Shown: in pieces, positions 1 through 7,287 of the stretch
Numbering within the stretch: position 1 is the stretch's first letter
Layout: each line of letters opens with the position of its first letter
Origin: UBA5209 sp964625015
Lineage (GTDB): Bacteria > Patescibacteriota > Dojkabacteria > SC72
Length of the DNA stretch: 23,427 nt
Assembly: GCA_964625015.1 (NCBI GenBank)
Contig: CAZUZI010000012.1
Location: 1 to 23,427, forward strand
Direction: 5' to 3'
Translations under genes and position numbers: made by a program
The notes under the pieces: generated by a model
Seen by the model: only the letters and a program-made list of their open reading frames with translations
The model's database searches: none
Told to the model about the DNA's origin: nothing

Positions 1-210
1 GCGAATGCACGGGTCGTCTATCCCGCTTACATTGCAATATACGCACTCCGGCGCGCTCCCCCTTTCGGAAAAGTAGCCCGTAGAGAATGAACGCGTAGTA
101 TATGTGGTTACTTTCCATATCGAACCGTACGGGCGAACGTTCCCGCGTGAATAGCAATTCATGAATTGACCTGTTTTGCTGTAATAGTAGTTTGTTTTTT
201 GCTTTTTCAT
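1..210 (-). CDS. hypothetical protein, 3' end outside window
   Basis: Leftward ORF open from an ATG at 210 to the window edge (70 codons visible, no stop). An AGGAGATACC ribosome site lies directly in front of the ATG. It starts inside the stop of the next gene upstream (ATGA overlap), so the two are probably translationally coupled. The visible protein begins MKKQKTNYYYSKTGQF, is rich in Tyr, Ser and Thr, and has a CVYC pair near residues 58-61 that could be half of a metal site. I do not recognise the family. The real length cannot be judged because the C-terminus is missing. Confidence 0.75.
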   Translation of the reverse strand, partial: MKKQKTNYYYSKTGQFMNCYSRGNVRPYGSIWKVTTYTTRSFSTGYFSERGSAPECVYCNVSGIDDPCIR

Positions 211-605
211 GGTATCTCCTTTTGCGGATAGCCCGCAACTTGCCAATTGAGATTGTATAGCTCCATCGATGCAGGGGTTGGGGTATAGCCGTTGGCATCG
301 AGTAGGCATAGAGTTTTATCTTTAATGGCGAACAAGCCTTTGCTGCAACTGCAGATGAAGCCTTTCTTCATCATCGCAATCGCCATAAAGAAGTGGATGT
401 CAACGCCATCTATAGGTGCTTGTTCACTATCACCAATATACCATTCGCTTGTATAGTCAGACGGCTTAATCTCGTATGGCAGATTCGTGCCATCGCTGAG
501 CAACAGCCTGAATTCGTCATTCACGATTGCCACGTAGTTATTAGTTGCGCCTTTGCGCATGGGTATTCCGCTCTTCATGTAGGGGAAGGCATCGTTAAAC
601 AGCAT
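207..605 (-). CDS. putative tandem Tad2/DUF2829-like protein
   Basis: 132 residues. The ATG at 605 is chosen because TAAGGAG sits just upstream (about 613-619); the longer in-frame start at 701 would lie deep inside the rusA gene. Residues 3-59 follow the general DUF2829 (Thoeris anti-defence 2) plan: F-x-x-A-x-x-x-M-K-x-G near the start, a central LLLSDG strand and a closing EWYIG. Residues 72-125 repeat the plan: F-x-x-A-x-x-M-M-K-K-G, then LCLLDANG, then NWQVAG. I therefore see two copies of one small domain. Tad2 proteins sequester the cyclic ADP-ribose-type signal of Thoeris defence. That role is inferred here from a pattern match only, and the ligand residues were not verified. It ends in an ATGA overlap with the next gene. 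Confidence 0.45.
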   Translation of the reverse strand: MLFNDAFPYMKSGIPMRKGATNNYVAIVNDEFRLLLSDGTNLPYEIKPSDYTSEWYIGDSEQAPIDGVDIHFFMAIAMMKKGFICSCSKGLFAIKDKTLCLLDANGYTPTPASMELYNLNWQVAGYPQKEIP

Positions 606-1068
606 TTGTAAACTCCTTATCGTAGATTGTAATTGTGATTGAATCTGTCTCGGCATAGTTCTTCTGCGTAGTGTATCTGCGTATTTGACAGTCGTCAGCA
701 TACACTATGCCGTTGAGGGCATCAAATATGCCCTTTGTGCAGTTATCTGCATCGGGACGATTCAACATAGCCACCTTGCGTTTTTCCTTCAATACGGCGA
801 TTTTAAGTGGCTTTTTGGCGCATTTGGGAATAGCGAAGTCAAGTTCGATATCGAGCCACACTTCGCCTAACAGCGGTTGCCATTTGCCGCCCAACTGTGC
901 TTTAGCAGCCAAGCCCACATCACGCTTGAATTTGACGATGCGGGCTGGCTGATACTGATGTCCGCTTTTGGTAGAGCGAACCGATTGGGTGGCAATGGGT
1001 CGAATGGGAATATGCAGCGTTACTTCGCTACTCTCTTGAACATGAGTATTGCCGCCCAAGCTCTCCAT
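595..1068 (-). CDS. rusA: RusA-family Holliday junction resolvase
   Basis: 157 residues. RusA-family endonucleases are dimeric enzymes that cut four-way DNA junctions formed during phage replication and recombination. The diagnostic block is present: RPDADN (residues 104-109) with acidic D106 and D108, K112, then FDALNG and YADDCQI with D125/D126. These match the metal-binding aspartates and the catalytic lysine of the family. The N-terminal half carries the usual beta-strand HIPIRPIATQS. The length is slightly above E. coli RusA (120 residues) because of a longer N-terminus. The start at 1068 has AAGGAG five to six bases upstream. It overlaps the previous gene by 49 bases and the following one by 11, as part of the leftward operon. 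Confidence 0.93.
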   Translation of the reverse strand: MESLGGNTHVQESSEVTLHIPIRPIATQSVRSTKSGHQYQPARIVKFKRDVGLAAKAQLGGKWQPLLGEVWLDIELDFAIPKCAKKPLKIAVLKEKRKVAMLNRPDADNCTKGIFDALNGIVYADDCQIRRYTTQKNYAETDSITITIYDKEFTNAV

Positions 1069-1286
1069 TCCTTCTCCTTATTCAGCTTACTGCAGATGTA
1101 TTGCAAAAGCTCGCTTTTCGTAGCCTTGTTCTTAATGACGTAGTCATACATATCCTTTTCGATTGCCATTGCCTGTCCGTCGTTCAACGCCAGGACATCT
1201 TCAATGTCAGTGGTAATCTCTTTGTAGATTGCATCGTTGTCTTTGGGGAATATGGCGCTACGCTTCGTTTGCTTTTTCTGATTCAT
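1020..1286 (-). CDS. hypothetical protein, 88 aa
   Basis: A small, charged, helical protein without a family I recognise. It begins MNQKKQTKRSAIF and ends with an amphipathic, Trp-containing helix (KEKEWRAWAAILMFKR). Two adjacent ATGs are possible. I prefer the one at 1286 because AGGAG (1293-1297) is then six bases away; the ATG at 1289 would leave only three. Its 3' end lies 49 bases inside rusA in another frame, and its 5' end lies inside the upstream gene. This suggests coupled expression with the recombination genes. The role is unknown. Confidence 0.75.
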   Translation of the reverse strand: MNQKKQTKRSAIFPKDNDAIYKEITTDIEDVLALNDGQAMAIEKDMYDYVIKNKATKSELLQYICSKLNKEKEWRAWAAILMFKRVAK

Positions 1287-1689
1287 CATCAGCTCCTATC
1301 AGATGGCGAACTCTTTGGCAGAGCTCAAGCAGGTTGCAGTTTTCGCTGGTGATCTTGGTCATGTGCTTCAATACATTGGCATAGAACCCTTCGAGAAACT
1401 CGATATGCTTTTCTTTGGAAGCGCAGTATGAGCCCGACATAATCTCGTCAGTCTCAAAGCCAAGACCATAGACATAGTCAATATCTGATTTGGCTTCAAA
1501 GATAGTGGGGTGGTCGTCGTCGTCTCTACCGATAAAGTAATCGCCTATTTCAGCACCAATAGCAATGACGTTTTTATCCCACCAGTCAGCAATGGCTTGG
1601 AAGGTTTCTTTGACAGATTCGTCAGCTTTCTCTGCCATTGCAATGGCCAGAGTTATCATGATTGACTTGAATAGAATTTCTTTTGTCAT
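1258..1689 (-). CDS. hypothetical acidic protein, 143 aa
   Basis: Starts MTKEILFKSIMITLAIAMAE. The ATG at 1689 has AGGAG seven bases upstream and forms an ATGA overlap with the stop of the membrane-protein gene before it. The longer in-frame start at 1800 would run across that gene without a ribosome site. The protein is helical and acidic, with an Asp run (GRDDDDHP, around residue 56) and several Trp/Tyr residues. There is no signal peptide and no catalytic motif I can name. It shares its 3' end with the start of the next gene (about 29 bases overlap). Confidence 0.75.
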   Translation of the reverse strand: MTKEILFKSIMITLAIAMAEKADESVKETFQAIADWWDKNVIAIGAEIGDYFIGRDDDDHPTIFEAKSDIDYVYGLGFETDEIMSGSYCASKEKHIEFLEGFYANVLKHMTKITSENCNLLELCQRVRHLIGADDESEKANEA

Positions 1690-1979
1690 TTCACTACTCC
1701 TATCATAATGAGCGGGGTTAGGGGTTTCAGTCCAAAGCCAATGCTGTAGGCTTTGAGAGCTTCGGTTTCTTTGACAACGCACACGAAGTTGAAGAACCAT
1801 AGCAGGGTGATTATCTCAATTACAATGTCCCTCTCTTCGTTTGCATCTTCTTTCTCGCTGAACATTTCAGCTATCATGGAGCAGCTTGCGCCTACTCCGA
1901 TTACCAAGCGGTGCAGAATGACGAACCATTCTACCATTACGTTGAATTCCGATGTGGAGAACGATAGCAGTTGCCTCAT
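1686..1979 (-). CDS. small membrane protein, about 3 TM helices
   Basis: 97 residues. Three hydrophobic stretches are visible: residues 17-40, 52-69 and 77-96. A charged segment (SEKEDANEERD, 41-51) separates the first two. This is the only clear multi-pass membrane protein in the replication block. Start and stop both overlap neighbours by four bases (ATGA), so it is embedded in the operon between the Gp157-like gene and an unknown gene. The ribosome site is weak: AAAGGG about ten bases before the ATG. Holin-like size and topology can be imagined, but the early location and the absence of a neighbouring endolysin argue against a lysis role. Function unknown. Confidence 0.7.
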   Translation of the reverse strand: MRQLLSFSTSEFNVMVEWFVILHRLVIGVGASCSMIAEMFSEKEDANEERDIVIEIITLLWFFNFVCVVKETEALKAYSIGFGLKPLTPLIMIGVVK

Positions 1980-2500
1980 CTACGAGTCACCCTTTGCTTC
2001 CTCTTGACACTAACGCCATCTATTTCCTTTCCTGCGATTACGTCTTCTCTCAGCTTCTTTTTGTCTATTACCTGTTCTATTTTGGTTTTGACGTATTCTT
2101 TCGGCAGTTGGGATTCGTCTGCTATGACTACCTCTCCGAAGGTGTTCTGGATGAAGTAGGTGTGCTTCTCTGTCTTGAGCGGCTTCTTTTCTTCCACCAG
2201 CCCTACATCGAATAGCATCTGATAGACTCTGTCTTTATTCTTGTCCATTACTTCCATCTTCTTCTTTGCTATGGCAGCTTCCTGCTCGTGTATCTGTGCC
2301 AACGCTTGCAGTTGCCCTTTGGCAATATCGAAGCTCATGGCAATGAAGTCGATGTTGTTGACCTTGCGCATAACCTTCTTTTGCAGCGATTCCATCGTCT
2401 CTTCCAGTTGCTGCGTATCGATATCCAGCGCTGCCAGGTATTGTATCTCATCGTTGATCTCTTTCATCTCCGATGTCAGGTCTCTTAATGTTTCATTCAT
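1976..2500 (-). CDS. Siphovirus Gp157-family protein
   Basis: 174 residues with the two-part layout of the Gp157 family. A long N-terminal coiled coil (residues 1-95, rich in Glu, Lys and Gln) is followed by a beta-containing C-terminal module. The C-terminal signature is clear: LKTEKHTYFIQNT (108-120), then VVIADESQLPKEYVK (124-138), an IDKKKL segment (145-150) and GKEIDGVSV (157-165). The family is named after Streptococcus phage Sfi21 gp157 and usually sits in replication or recombination modules near SSB and annealing proteins. A direct biochemical role is not established. The start at 2500 has AGGAG five bases upstream and overlaps the previous stop by one base (TGATG). Confidence 0.88.
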   Translation of the reverse strand: MNETLRDLTSEMKEINDEIQYLAALDIDTQQLEETMESLQKKVMRKVNNIDFIAMSFDIAKGQLQALAQIHEQEAAIAKKKMEVMDKNKDRVYQMLFDVGLVEEKKPLKTEKHTYFIQNTFGEVVIADESQLPKEYVKTKIEQVIDKKKLREDVIAGKEIDGVSVKRKQRVTRR

Positions 2501-2685
2501 CAGAACTCCTCATAGTATTCGTCTTTTTCGCCATCATAGTAAAGCATTTCTCCATGTGGGCCATAAGCATTACCCTCCCAGGAATCAAGCTCAAATGAAA
2601 TACCGCCCATAAATGCTTCACACACAAGAGTGCAGTCAGCCTTAACCTTATCTCCTGGTTCGAGATAGTAGCGTTTTTTATCCAT
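2500..2685 (-). CDS. hypothetical protein, 61 aa
   Basis: A small acidic protein beginning MDKKRYYLEPGDKVKADC and ending GEKDEYYEEF. It looks like a compact beta-rich module with conserved-type Gly turns and an acidic, Tyr-rich tail. AAAGGAG lies five to six bases before the ATG, inside the end of the upstream gene. It ends one base into the Gp157-family gene, so the two are probably coupled. No family is recognised. Confidence 0.75.
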   Translation of the reverse strand: MDKKRYYLEPGDKVKADCTLVCEAFMGGISFELDSWEGNAYGPHGEMLYYDGEKDEYYEEF

Positions 2686-2687
2686 GC

Positions 2688-3026
2688 CTACTCCTTTACA
2701 GTGAAGGGTTCAGCGCATTTTTCGTGACCATTGACAACATACTTAACAGTGCCGTTAACGTGCTTAACTACGCTGATGTTCATATACTTGCCAATGAAGT
2801 CGTTGGTATCGACAGGGGATTTGTATAGCCCTAAGAGGTTGGCAATGCGGCCGATGAGCTTGCGGGTGCTTTCAGCCACCTTTATATATTCGCTGATGAC
2901 CTTGCCGTCTTTGGTTTTCATGGTCATTACGAAGCCGTCTTCTTTGTCGATTACATTGGTAACGATCACGTCATATTTGCCTTCTGTTTCGATGGCAGTG
3001 TCGAATTCATTGATTTCGATTATCAT
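2688..3026 (-). CDS. putative DUF669-like replication protein, 112 aa
   Basis: The pattern GKYDVIVTNV (16-25), a central basic/hydrophobic helix (RKLIGRIANLLGLY) and a C-terminal FIGKYMNISVV...NGTVKYVVNG resembles short versions of the phage DUF669 family. That family commonly lies in replication modules and is suspected to bind ssDNA. The resemblance is by eye and moderate only. The start at 3026 has AAAGGAG six bases upstream, which itself lies within the small membrane-peptide gene that precedes it. It is two bases upstream of the next gene. If the DUF669 reading is wrong, it is simply an unknown OB- or beta-barrel-like protein. Confidence 0.7.
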   Translation of the reverse strand: MIIEINEFDTAIETEGKYDVIVTNVIDKEDGFVMTMKTKDGKVISEYIKVAESTRKLIGRIANLLGLYKSPVDTNDFIGKYMNISVVKHVNGTVKYVVNGHEKCAEPFTVKE

Positions 3027-3150
3027 GGTTTCTCCTTTTGATTTTGCTTAATAGCCATTCCAGCGCACAGAGACCTGCAAAAGCGATGATAATGCTTGCA
3101 GACATGGTGAGGATATAGGCTATGTAGTTTACTTGGATAGTGAGTTGCAT
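3007..3150 (-). CDS. single-pass membrane peptide, 47 aa
   Basis: A very short ORF with the sequence start MQLTIQVNYIAYILTMSASI, a continuous hydrophobic segment at about residues 8-34, and a strongly basic tail (KIKRRNHDNRNQ). AGGAG is placed five bases before the ATG. It fills what would otherwise be a gap between 3026 and 3129 and overlaps both neighbours, as most genes in this operon do. Its C-terminal tail predicts a cytoplasmic positive end. Function unknown. The ribosome site, operon fit and clean TM segment make it likely real. Confidence 0.65.
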   Translation of the reverse strand: MQLTIQVNYIAYILTMSASIIIAFAGLCALEWLLSKIKRRNHDNRNQ

Positions 3151-3314
3151 TTTAACTCCTTCAATTGCTTTCTGGCACGATAGAGTTGGTTGTTACGCAG
3201 CATGAGCAGTTTCTTAAGCCTGCGCATTTCGATATCATTAAACTCGTATCTCCATAGCAATGATTTGTGGTCATGGTATAGCTCTCGATACAGGTCTTCG
3301 TAGTTTGGTTCCAT
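3129..3314 (-). CDS. hypothetical coiled-coil protein, 61 aa
   Basis: A small basic helical protein, MEPNYEDLYRELYHDHKSLL at the start. The second half (residues 28-55) is rich in Leu, Arg and Lys with heptad-like spacing, suggesting a short coiled coil or nucleic-acid-binding helix. It starts one base inside the stop of the HTH protein gene (TAATG), which would allow translational re-initiation since the upstream ribosome site is weak. The 3' end overlaps the membrane peptide gene by 22 bases. No family is recognised. Confidence 0.65.
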   Translation of the reverse strand: MEPNYEDLYRELYHDHKSLLWRYEFNDIEMRRLKKLLMLRNNQLYRARKQLKELKCNSLSK

Positions 3315-4138
3315 TACTTTATGCTCTTGACCTGTTTCATGTATTCCACGTAATCGTCTATATCGATAAAGACGTTTCTGGTTTCATTTGTTTTGCCGTT
3401 GACAATCAATCTGCCGTTGCGATCGCATTCCCAATCCTTGCCGTTACCATAGAAATGGAATTTATGGGCGCTAACGTTTGTGACTTCAATATCTCCAGCT
3501 ATGGGATGGAATAGCTTATCGCCATCTTTTATATCCTTGAATAGATAATTGGGATAAAGTTCGTTGAACTTGGCCAATAGCTCTTGTTCAGTTACGATGG
3601 GGAATAGCGTAGCTACCAGCTTTGCCTTTTCCTCGTTGCTGTATTTAAGAAAGGTGCGAACAAGGTCGTCGCAAGTTTCGGGGGTAAGTTGTTCTATGGG
3701 TGGTTGTATCATTTTTCCTCCTGTTTTTCTGTATGATCCATCTTTCAAATGCTCTATTTTTAGTTCCTTGCTATGAGATGTCAAATAACCTGACACTGCT
3801 CCTCTTGACATCCCCATTGAAGCAGCCAGCATGGAGTGAGAAAATATCTGCGGCATTTCGTTTATATGGTTTACGTAGTTATTTAATACGATGTCGGATC
3901 GCCTGACATTACGTGGCACAGGTGTAATTATGGCTTTGTTGATGATTTCTGCTGCATCTTTTTTCTTTGTCCACGTTAAACGGTTTATTCTATCACAAAC
4001 AAGATCTGCGTATTGATCAAACGTATAATCTGAAAGTCCAGAAACATTGACGAACTGTGTTCTTGTGAATAAGTGAGGCAATGAATCTAATGCATTGATA
4101 AATGCATTTTTGGTTGTAGTTCTCATTGGGTTTTGCAT
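3314..4138 (-). CDS. HTH-containing protein, 274 aa
   Basis: Two N-terminal segments look like helix-turn-helix units: residues 23-53 (TRTQFVNVSGLSDYTFDQY) and, more clearly, 98-120 (FSHSMLAASMGMSRGAVSGYL), followed by a basic KTGGK stretch. The C-terminal part (about 195-260) contains GDKLFHPIAGDIEVTNV followed by a WECDRNGRL segment. That is a small beta module seen in many phage proteins, of unknown function. A DNA-binding regulatory or replication-accessory role is inferred. The start has a strong AAAGGAGG five bases upstream. It lies between the primase-side genes and the Gp157 cluster. It could be a regulator of this operon, but nothing in the sequence proves that. Confidence 0.72.
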   Translation of the reverse strand: MQNPMRTTTKNAFINALDSLPHLFTRTQFVNVSGLSDYTFDQYADLVCDRINRLTWTKKKDAAEIINKAIITPVPRNVRRSDIVLNNYVNHINEMPQIFSHSMLAASMGMSRGAVSGYLTSHSKELKIEHLKDGSYRKTGGKMIQPPIEQLTPETCDDLVRTFLKYSNEEKAKLVATLFPIVTEQELLAKFNELYPNYLFKDIKDGDKLFHPIAGDIEVTNVSAHKFHFYGNGKDWECDRNGRLIVNGKTNETRNVFIDIDDYVEYMKQVKSIK

Positions 4139-4154
4139 ATAGCCTCCTTTTGCT

Positions 4155-4568
4155 CTATGCAGACCAAGTCAGCAGAAGCCCATAGCCATCTAACATTTCG
4201 GTCAGCATTGCAAGGACAATGTTAATAGTGTCAATGTAGTATGCGTGTAGTTTCTTGCCATCGCTTTGCATTTTAGCATCAAGCTCCATCAGACCATCTT
4301 TAGTCTTTTGCGCAACTTCAATGGCGGCAGGAATAAGGTCTTGTTCAAGCATTACGTAATACTCACTGCCAGTTATTTTCTTGTCCCAACACGCAGCACC
4401 AAAGATTTCATATAGACCAGGCAATCCATGAGCATGGCATAATGAGTTGAATCCAGTTTCATTGTAGCTGCTTCTTAAGTAGCCCATACTACAAATAGTG
4501 TCAGATTGATTGGCGATCTTACGATCAGTGACATGTATTACATGATGTCGGTTTATATCTAAACCCAT
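4155..4568 (-). CDS. hypothetical protein, MGLD-type, 137 aa
   Basis: Begins MGLDINRHHVIHV and contains MGYLRSSYNETGFNSLCHAH (28-47) followed by a central helical region and a C-terminus ending LLTWSA. Many phages carry small proteins that start MGLDMYL and contain a Y-W-R-K-x-N-x-I-H motif; this protein resembles them loosely in both landmarks. That family has no proven function. AGGAG is six bases before the ATG. It is separated from the primase-helicase stop by eight bases, so it belongs to the same transcript. Confidence 0.72.
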   Translation of the reverse strand: MGLDINRHHVIHVTDRKIANQSDTICSMGYLRSSYNETGFNSLCHAHGLPGLYEIFGAACWDKKITGSEYYVMLEQDLIPAAIEVAQKTKDGLMELDAKMQSDGKKLHAYYIDTINIVLAMLTEMLDGYGLLLTWSA

Positions 4569-4576
4569 TGTTTCTC

Positions 4577-6373
4577 CTATTTAATGCGTTTGAACCGCCA
4601 CGAATCGAGGCGTTGGATTACGACACCGCCCCACGTAGGAGCGTTGTTTGCCTTGACGAGGCTGATTTTGCGGTAAGGCTTGTCTTGCTCGCCCTCAATA
4701 ATGAATAGCTTACGAGCAGTCTTTTCAATCGCACCACTGCCAAAGCCGCTGTGAACACCGACACTGCCTTCTTTCGATGAAGCTCGGTTGATTTGGCTGA
4801 TGGCAATAATGATGATATTGTGCTTAACTGCCATAGCTGACAGGGATTTAGCTATTTCTGCAACTGCTATGGAAGGGCTTCTGTCCCACGAGGGATGCTC
4901 TACCTGTTCGTAGTAGTCTATGATCAGCACTTGCGGCTGTTTATCGGTAATGAGGTTATCTATCTGTGGTATGGACAACGAGCCAGCTTGCACTGCAATG
5001 TTCTCCAGTGCTTTGCGATATTTCGTCAGCCCATTGCCAAAGTGAGCGGCAACCTTGTTCTCATCATAGCCACTAACGATGCAGTAGTTACGCATCTGAA
5101 TAACGCCAGGCGATAGCTCTGGACCATAGTAGACAGTTGACATGCCTGTGGGGTTGATAATGCCGTTGACCATGTCGTAGCCAAGCATAATGTTCTGAAT
5201 GATGCTTGTCTTATTGACGCCAGTGTCGCCTTGAAAGACAACCAATTCGCCAGGATAGAGAACACAATCCTCGCCAAGCCCAAAGATGTCTCGCAGATTG
5301 ATGAACTCATCCTTGCGCTCCAGCATGCCAACGTGTTCCATCAGTGCTTCATCGAGGTCGTCGATATTCATTAGCTCTGCCTGATCAACGTTGCGATTCT
5401 TATAGAATATGCAACTGCGGTGGCAATACTTCTTTAGCAGATCATCACTGCAGCCGTAGCGATAAGGGCTGTGATACACAGATGCCACTTTGGAGGCGAT
5501 TACCTTTTCATCGAGGCTGCATTTGCTCTTACGATTCCAGTGGCACAATGAAGCCCATGCAGCGTCCTCTGGTATGCCTTGACGCTTGAAGTGTGAAGCA
5601 ATGCGCAGCACAGTGTTATTGCGCTGACCTTCTGTCGGTCCCATATTCCATAGCGTTTGTATGCACACCGCATAGCGGCTGTTGAAGTTGCTTTCCTTCT
5701 GCATTACAACTTCTGCATCGTCTATCTGGTCGAGAACCACATACTTCTCAAGCTGGAACTTGCCGTCCTTGAGTTCGTAAACAAAGTCAAGGCGCTGTTC
5801 TTTAGCCAGTTCTTGTATCTGTTCTGCAGTTAGAGTGGTTGCTTCCTCATACGTTAAGGGTATTTTGAACAAGCCACTCTTCTCATTGAGGCTATGCTCC
5901 AATCGAATGATCTGACTGCCTCGTATGGCAGCGGGGTCGTCTATCAGGTCAACTGCTTGTAGCGTAAGCCCTACAATGCGTGGTAGGTCAACTGATGGCT
6001 CGAAACCGAATACGTTATTGTCTATGAAGATGTGATAGCCAGTGCCGCTGAAATAGATCTGATAGCAGCTTTCATCGACACCCAGTTCCGTGAGTTTGGC
6101 AATGTATTTGCGCAGCTTTTCCAGCGTATAGCTATCGCTATTAGTCCCCTTATCAATGTCGATAGGAATAGAACTAATGCCACGCTTGCCACGATAGGAA
6201 GCGATGGATTTATGCTTTTCCATATACCCCACGACTTCATCGTCATACCAAAATACAGAACGGAATAGCGGCGAAGAGATGCCTTTCTTCGCCGCCAAGT
6301 TGAACACATCTTCAGAACGAATCAGCCGATTTCGATTGTTGACACGATGTTCGGCATATTCGTAGTAACGCAT
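4577..6373 (-). CDS. AEP primase-helicase fusion
   Basis: 598 residues, the central replication enzyme. N-terminal half: archaeo-eukaryotic primase (AEP) domain with the metal-binding IDID (D72, D74), the SGTGYH motif (109-114) and the RLEHSLNEKSG block (157-167). A Cys cluster follows (C308, C317, C321, perhaps C285), typical of a metal- or Fe-S-binding linker. C-terminal half: RecA/DnaB-type motor with Walker A GDTGVNKT (382-389), Walker B VLIIDYYEQ (482-490, D486), the SQINR motif (526-530) and a C-terminal arginine-rich finger region. It should prime DNA synthesis and unwind the fork, analogous to T7 gp4 but with a different primase fold. Oddity: the second glycine of Walker A is Asn387. 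The ribosome site is a weak AGAGG. It starts immediately after the stop of the ssDNA-binding candidate. Confidence 0.9.
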   Translation of the reverse strand: MRYYEYAEHRVNNRNRLIRSEDVFNLAAKKGISSPLFRSVFWYDDEVVGYMEKHKSIASYRGKRGISSIPIDIDKGTNSDSYTLEKLRKYIAKLTELGVDESCYQIYFSGTGYHIFIDNNVFGFEPSVDLPRIVGLTLQAVDLIDDPAAIRGSQIIRLEHSLNEKSGLFKIPLTYEEATTLTAEQIQELAKEQRLDFVYELKDGKFQLEKYVVLDQIDDAEVVMQKESNFNSRYAVCIQTLWNMGPTEGQRNNTVLRIASHFKRQGIPEDAAWASLCHWNRKSKCSLDEKVIASKVASVYHSPYRYGCSDDLLKKYCHRSCIFYKNRNVDQAELMNIDDLDEALMEHVGMLERKDEFINLRDIFGLGEDCVLYPGELVVFQGDTGVNKTSIIQNIMLGYDMVNGIINPTGMSTVYYGPELSPGVIQMRNYCIVSGYDENKVAAHFGNGLTKYRKALENIAVQAGSLSIPQIDNLITDKQPQVLIIDYYEQVEHPSWDRSPSIAVAEIAKSLSAMAVKHNIIIIAISQINRASSKEGSVGVHSGFGSGAIEKTARKLFIIEGEQDKPYRKISLVKANNAPTWGGVVIQRLDSWRFKRIK

Positions 6374-7057
6374 TTAAGCCTCTGGCACATAAACGAATGC
6401 AGTTTCGGTGGAAGGAGTAGCAGAGGCAGTTGCTTGTTCACCCTTTTTAGCTTGCTCTTTGAGCCAGATGCAAGTATCGTTGAAACGATTGATCAGCTCA
6501 ATTGCTTTGGGGTCGCCAGCGGCAGCATTCTCATCATACATACAGTCAATGAAGGAAGCAATTCTATCGAAGCCTTTTGAGTCCTTGGAAATGAACAACT
6601 GATAGCGTTTGCCTTTGGTAATGGTTTCGATAAGGGATTCGATATCCTTGATGGGGCTATCGTCGTCCAGCACGAGCTTGCCTTTATCGCTGATGCAGAT
6701 GCCTTTGATGGATTTGATACGCTTCTTGCCAGCTACTTCTTCACGGGTAATGGTAGTCAGTCCAAGCGCTTCCAGCTTCTTGAGCAGTTTGCTGATTTCG
6801 CCATCGTTGGCTTCGTTCTTGATAATAGTGCCATCTGCACCTTTCTCGAACTTGGCAAAGATGGTCATTTTGCGAACCCAATTGTCAGGGCAGTCAAAGA
6901 AGGCGAATTGGAATTCGATAACGACATCGTTGTGCGCAAGCTGTGGTTTGGTTCTGGTAAGGTCTTCGACTTTCTTAACGTAGCCAGTGTTGATTTCATT
7001 GACTTGAATGTGTCCGCTGCCAGTTGCAGTGGTTTCAGTTTCGGGAATGTATGGCAT
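6374..7057 (-). CDS. putative ssDNA-binding replication protein
   Basis: 227 residues. The N-terminal 20 residues are low-complexity (Thr, Gly), followed by a beta-rich region (DVVIEFQFAFF, about 44-54; VRKMTIFAKF, 61-70) and alternating charged segments, with a flexible Ala/Ser/Thr tail. In phages with AEP-helicase and Sak4-type genes, a protein of this size directly next to the helicase is often an SSB or helicase-loading factor. I infer that from position, not from a recognised motif. There is no classic acidic SSB tail. It has a strong AAAGGAG six bases before the ATG. Its stop abuts the primase-helicase ATG with no gap, implying coupled, stoichiometric synthesis. Confidence 0.75.
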   Translation of the reverse strand: MPYIPETETTATGSGHIQVNEINTGYVKKVEDLTRTKPQLAHNDVVIEFQFAFFDCPDNWVRKMTIFAKFEKGADGTIIKNEANDGEISKLLKKLEALGLTTITREEVAGKKRIKSIKGICISDKGKLVLDDDSPIKDIESLIETITKGKRYQLFISKDSKGFDRIASFIDCMYDENAAAGDPKAIELINRFNDTCIWLKEQAKKGEQATASATPSTETAFVYVPEA

Positions 7058-7073
7058 TATATCTCCTTTGGTA

Positions 7074-7286
7074 TTAGTTGGTGATAAGAGTTGGGGTTTT
7101 AAGCATGGTTACGATTTCATCATAGGTTTCAGTAACGTGGAACGGAGTTGTATCATTGCTTACGTGTATGGCAGAGCCAATTACCGCATTATCATACTGA
7201 GTCCACGGAACAACTGCTACAATGTGCTTTACATTAAACAGTATTTTTTCTGCATTGGAAGTCTTTAGGGTAAGTTCAATTGACAC
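7074..7286 (-). CDS. hypothetical protein, 70 aa, GTG start
   Basis: Starts with GTG at 7286, with AGGAG seven bases upstream inside the 3' end of the Sak4-like gene. The protein is beta-rich: SIELTLKTSNAEKILFNVKHI, then an AIHVSND turn and a FHVTETYDEIVTML helix. The overall plan (short strand, Asn-containing turn, I-x-x-I, final E-T/S-x-x-E-I-x-x-x-L helix) recalls small FlbD-like proteins, but the match is weak. It is sandwiched between two replication genes with two-base and sixteen-base spacings, so a replication-accessory role is possible. Function unknown. Confidence 0.7.
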   Translation of the reverse strand: MSIELTLKTSNAEKILFNVKHIVAVVPWTQYDNAVIGSAIHVSNDTTPFHVTETYDEIVTMLKTPTLITN

Positions 7287-7287
7287 G

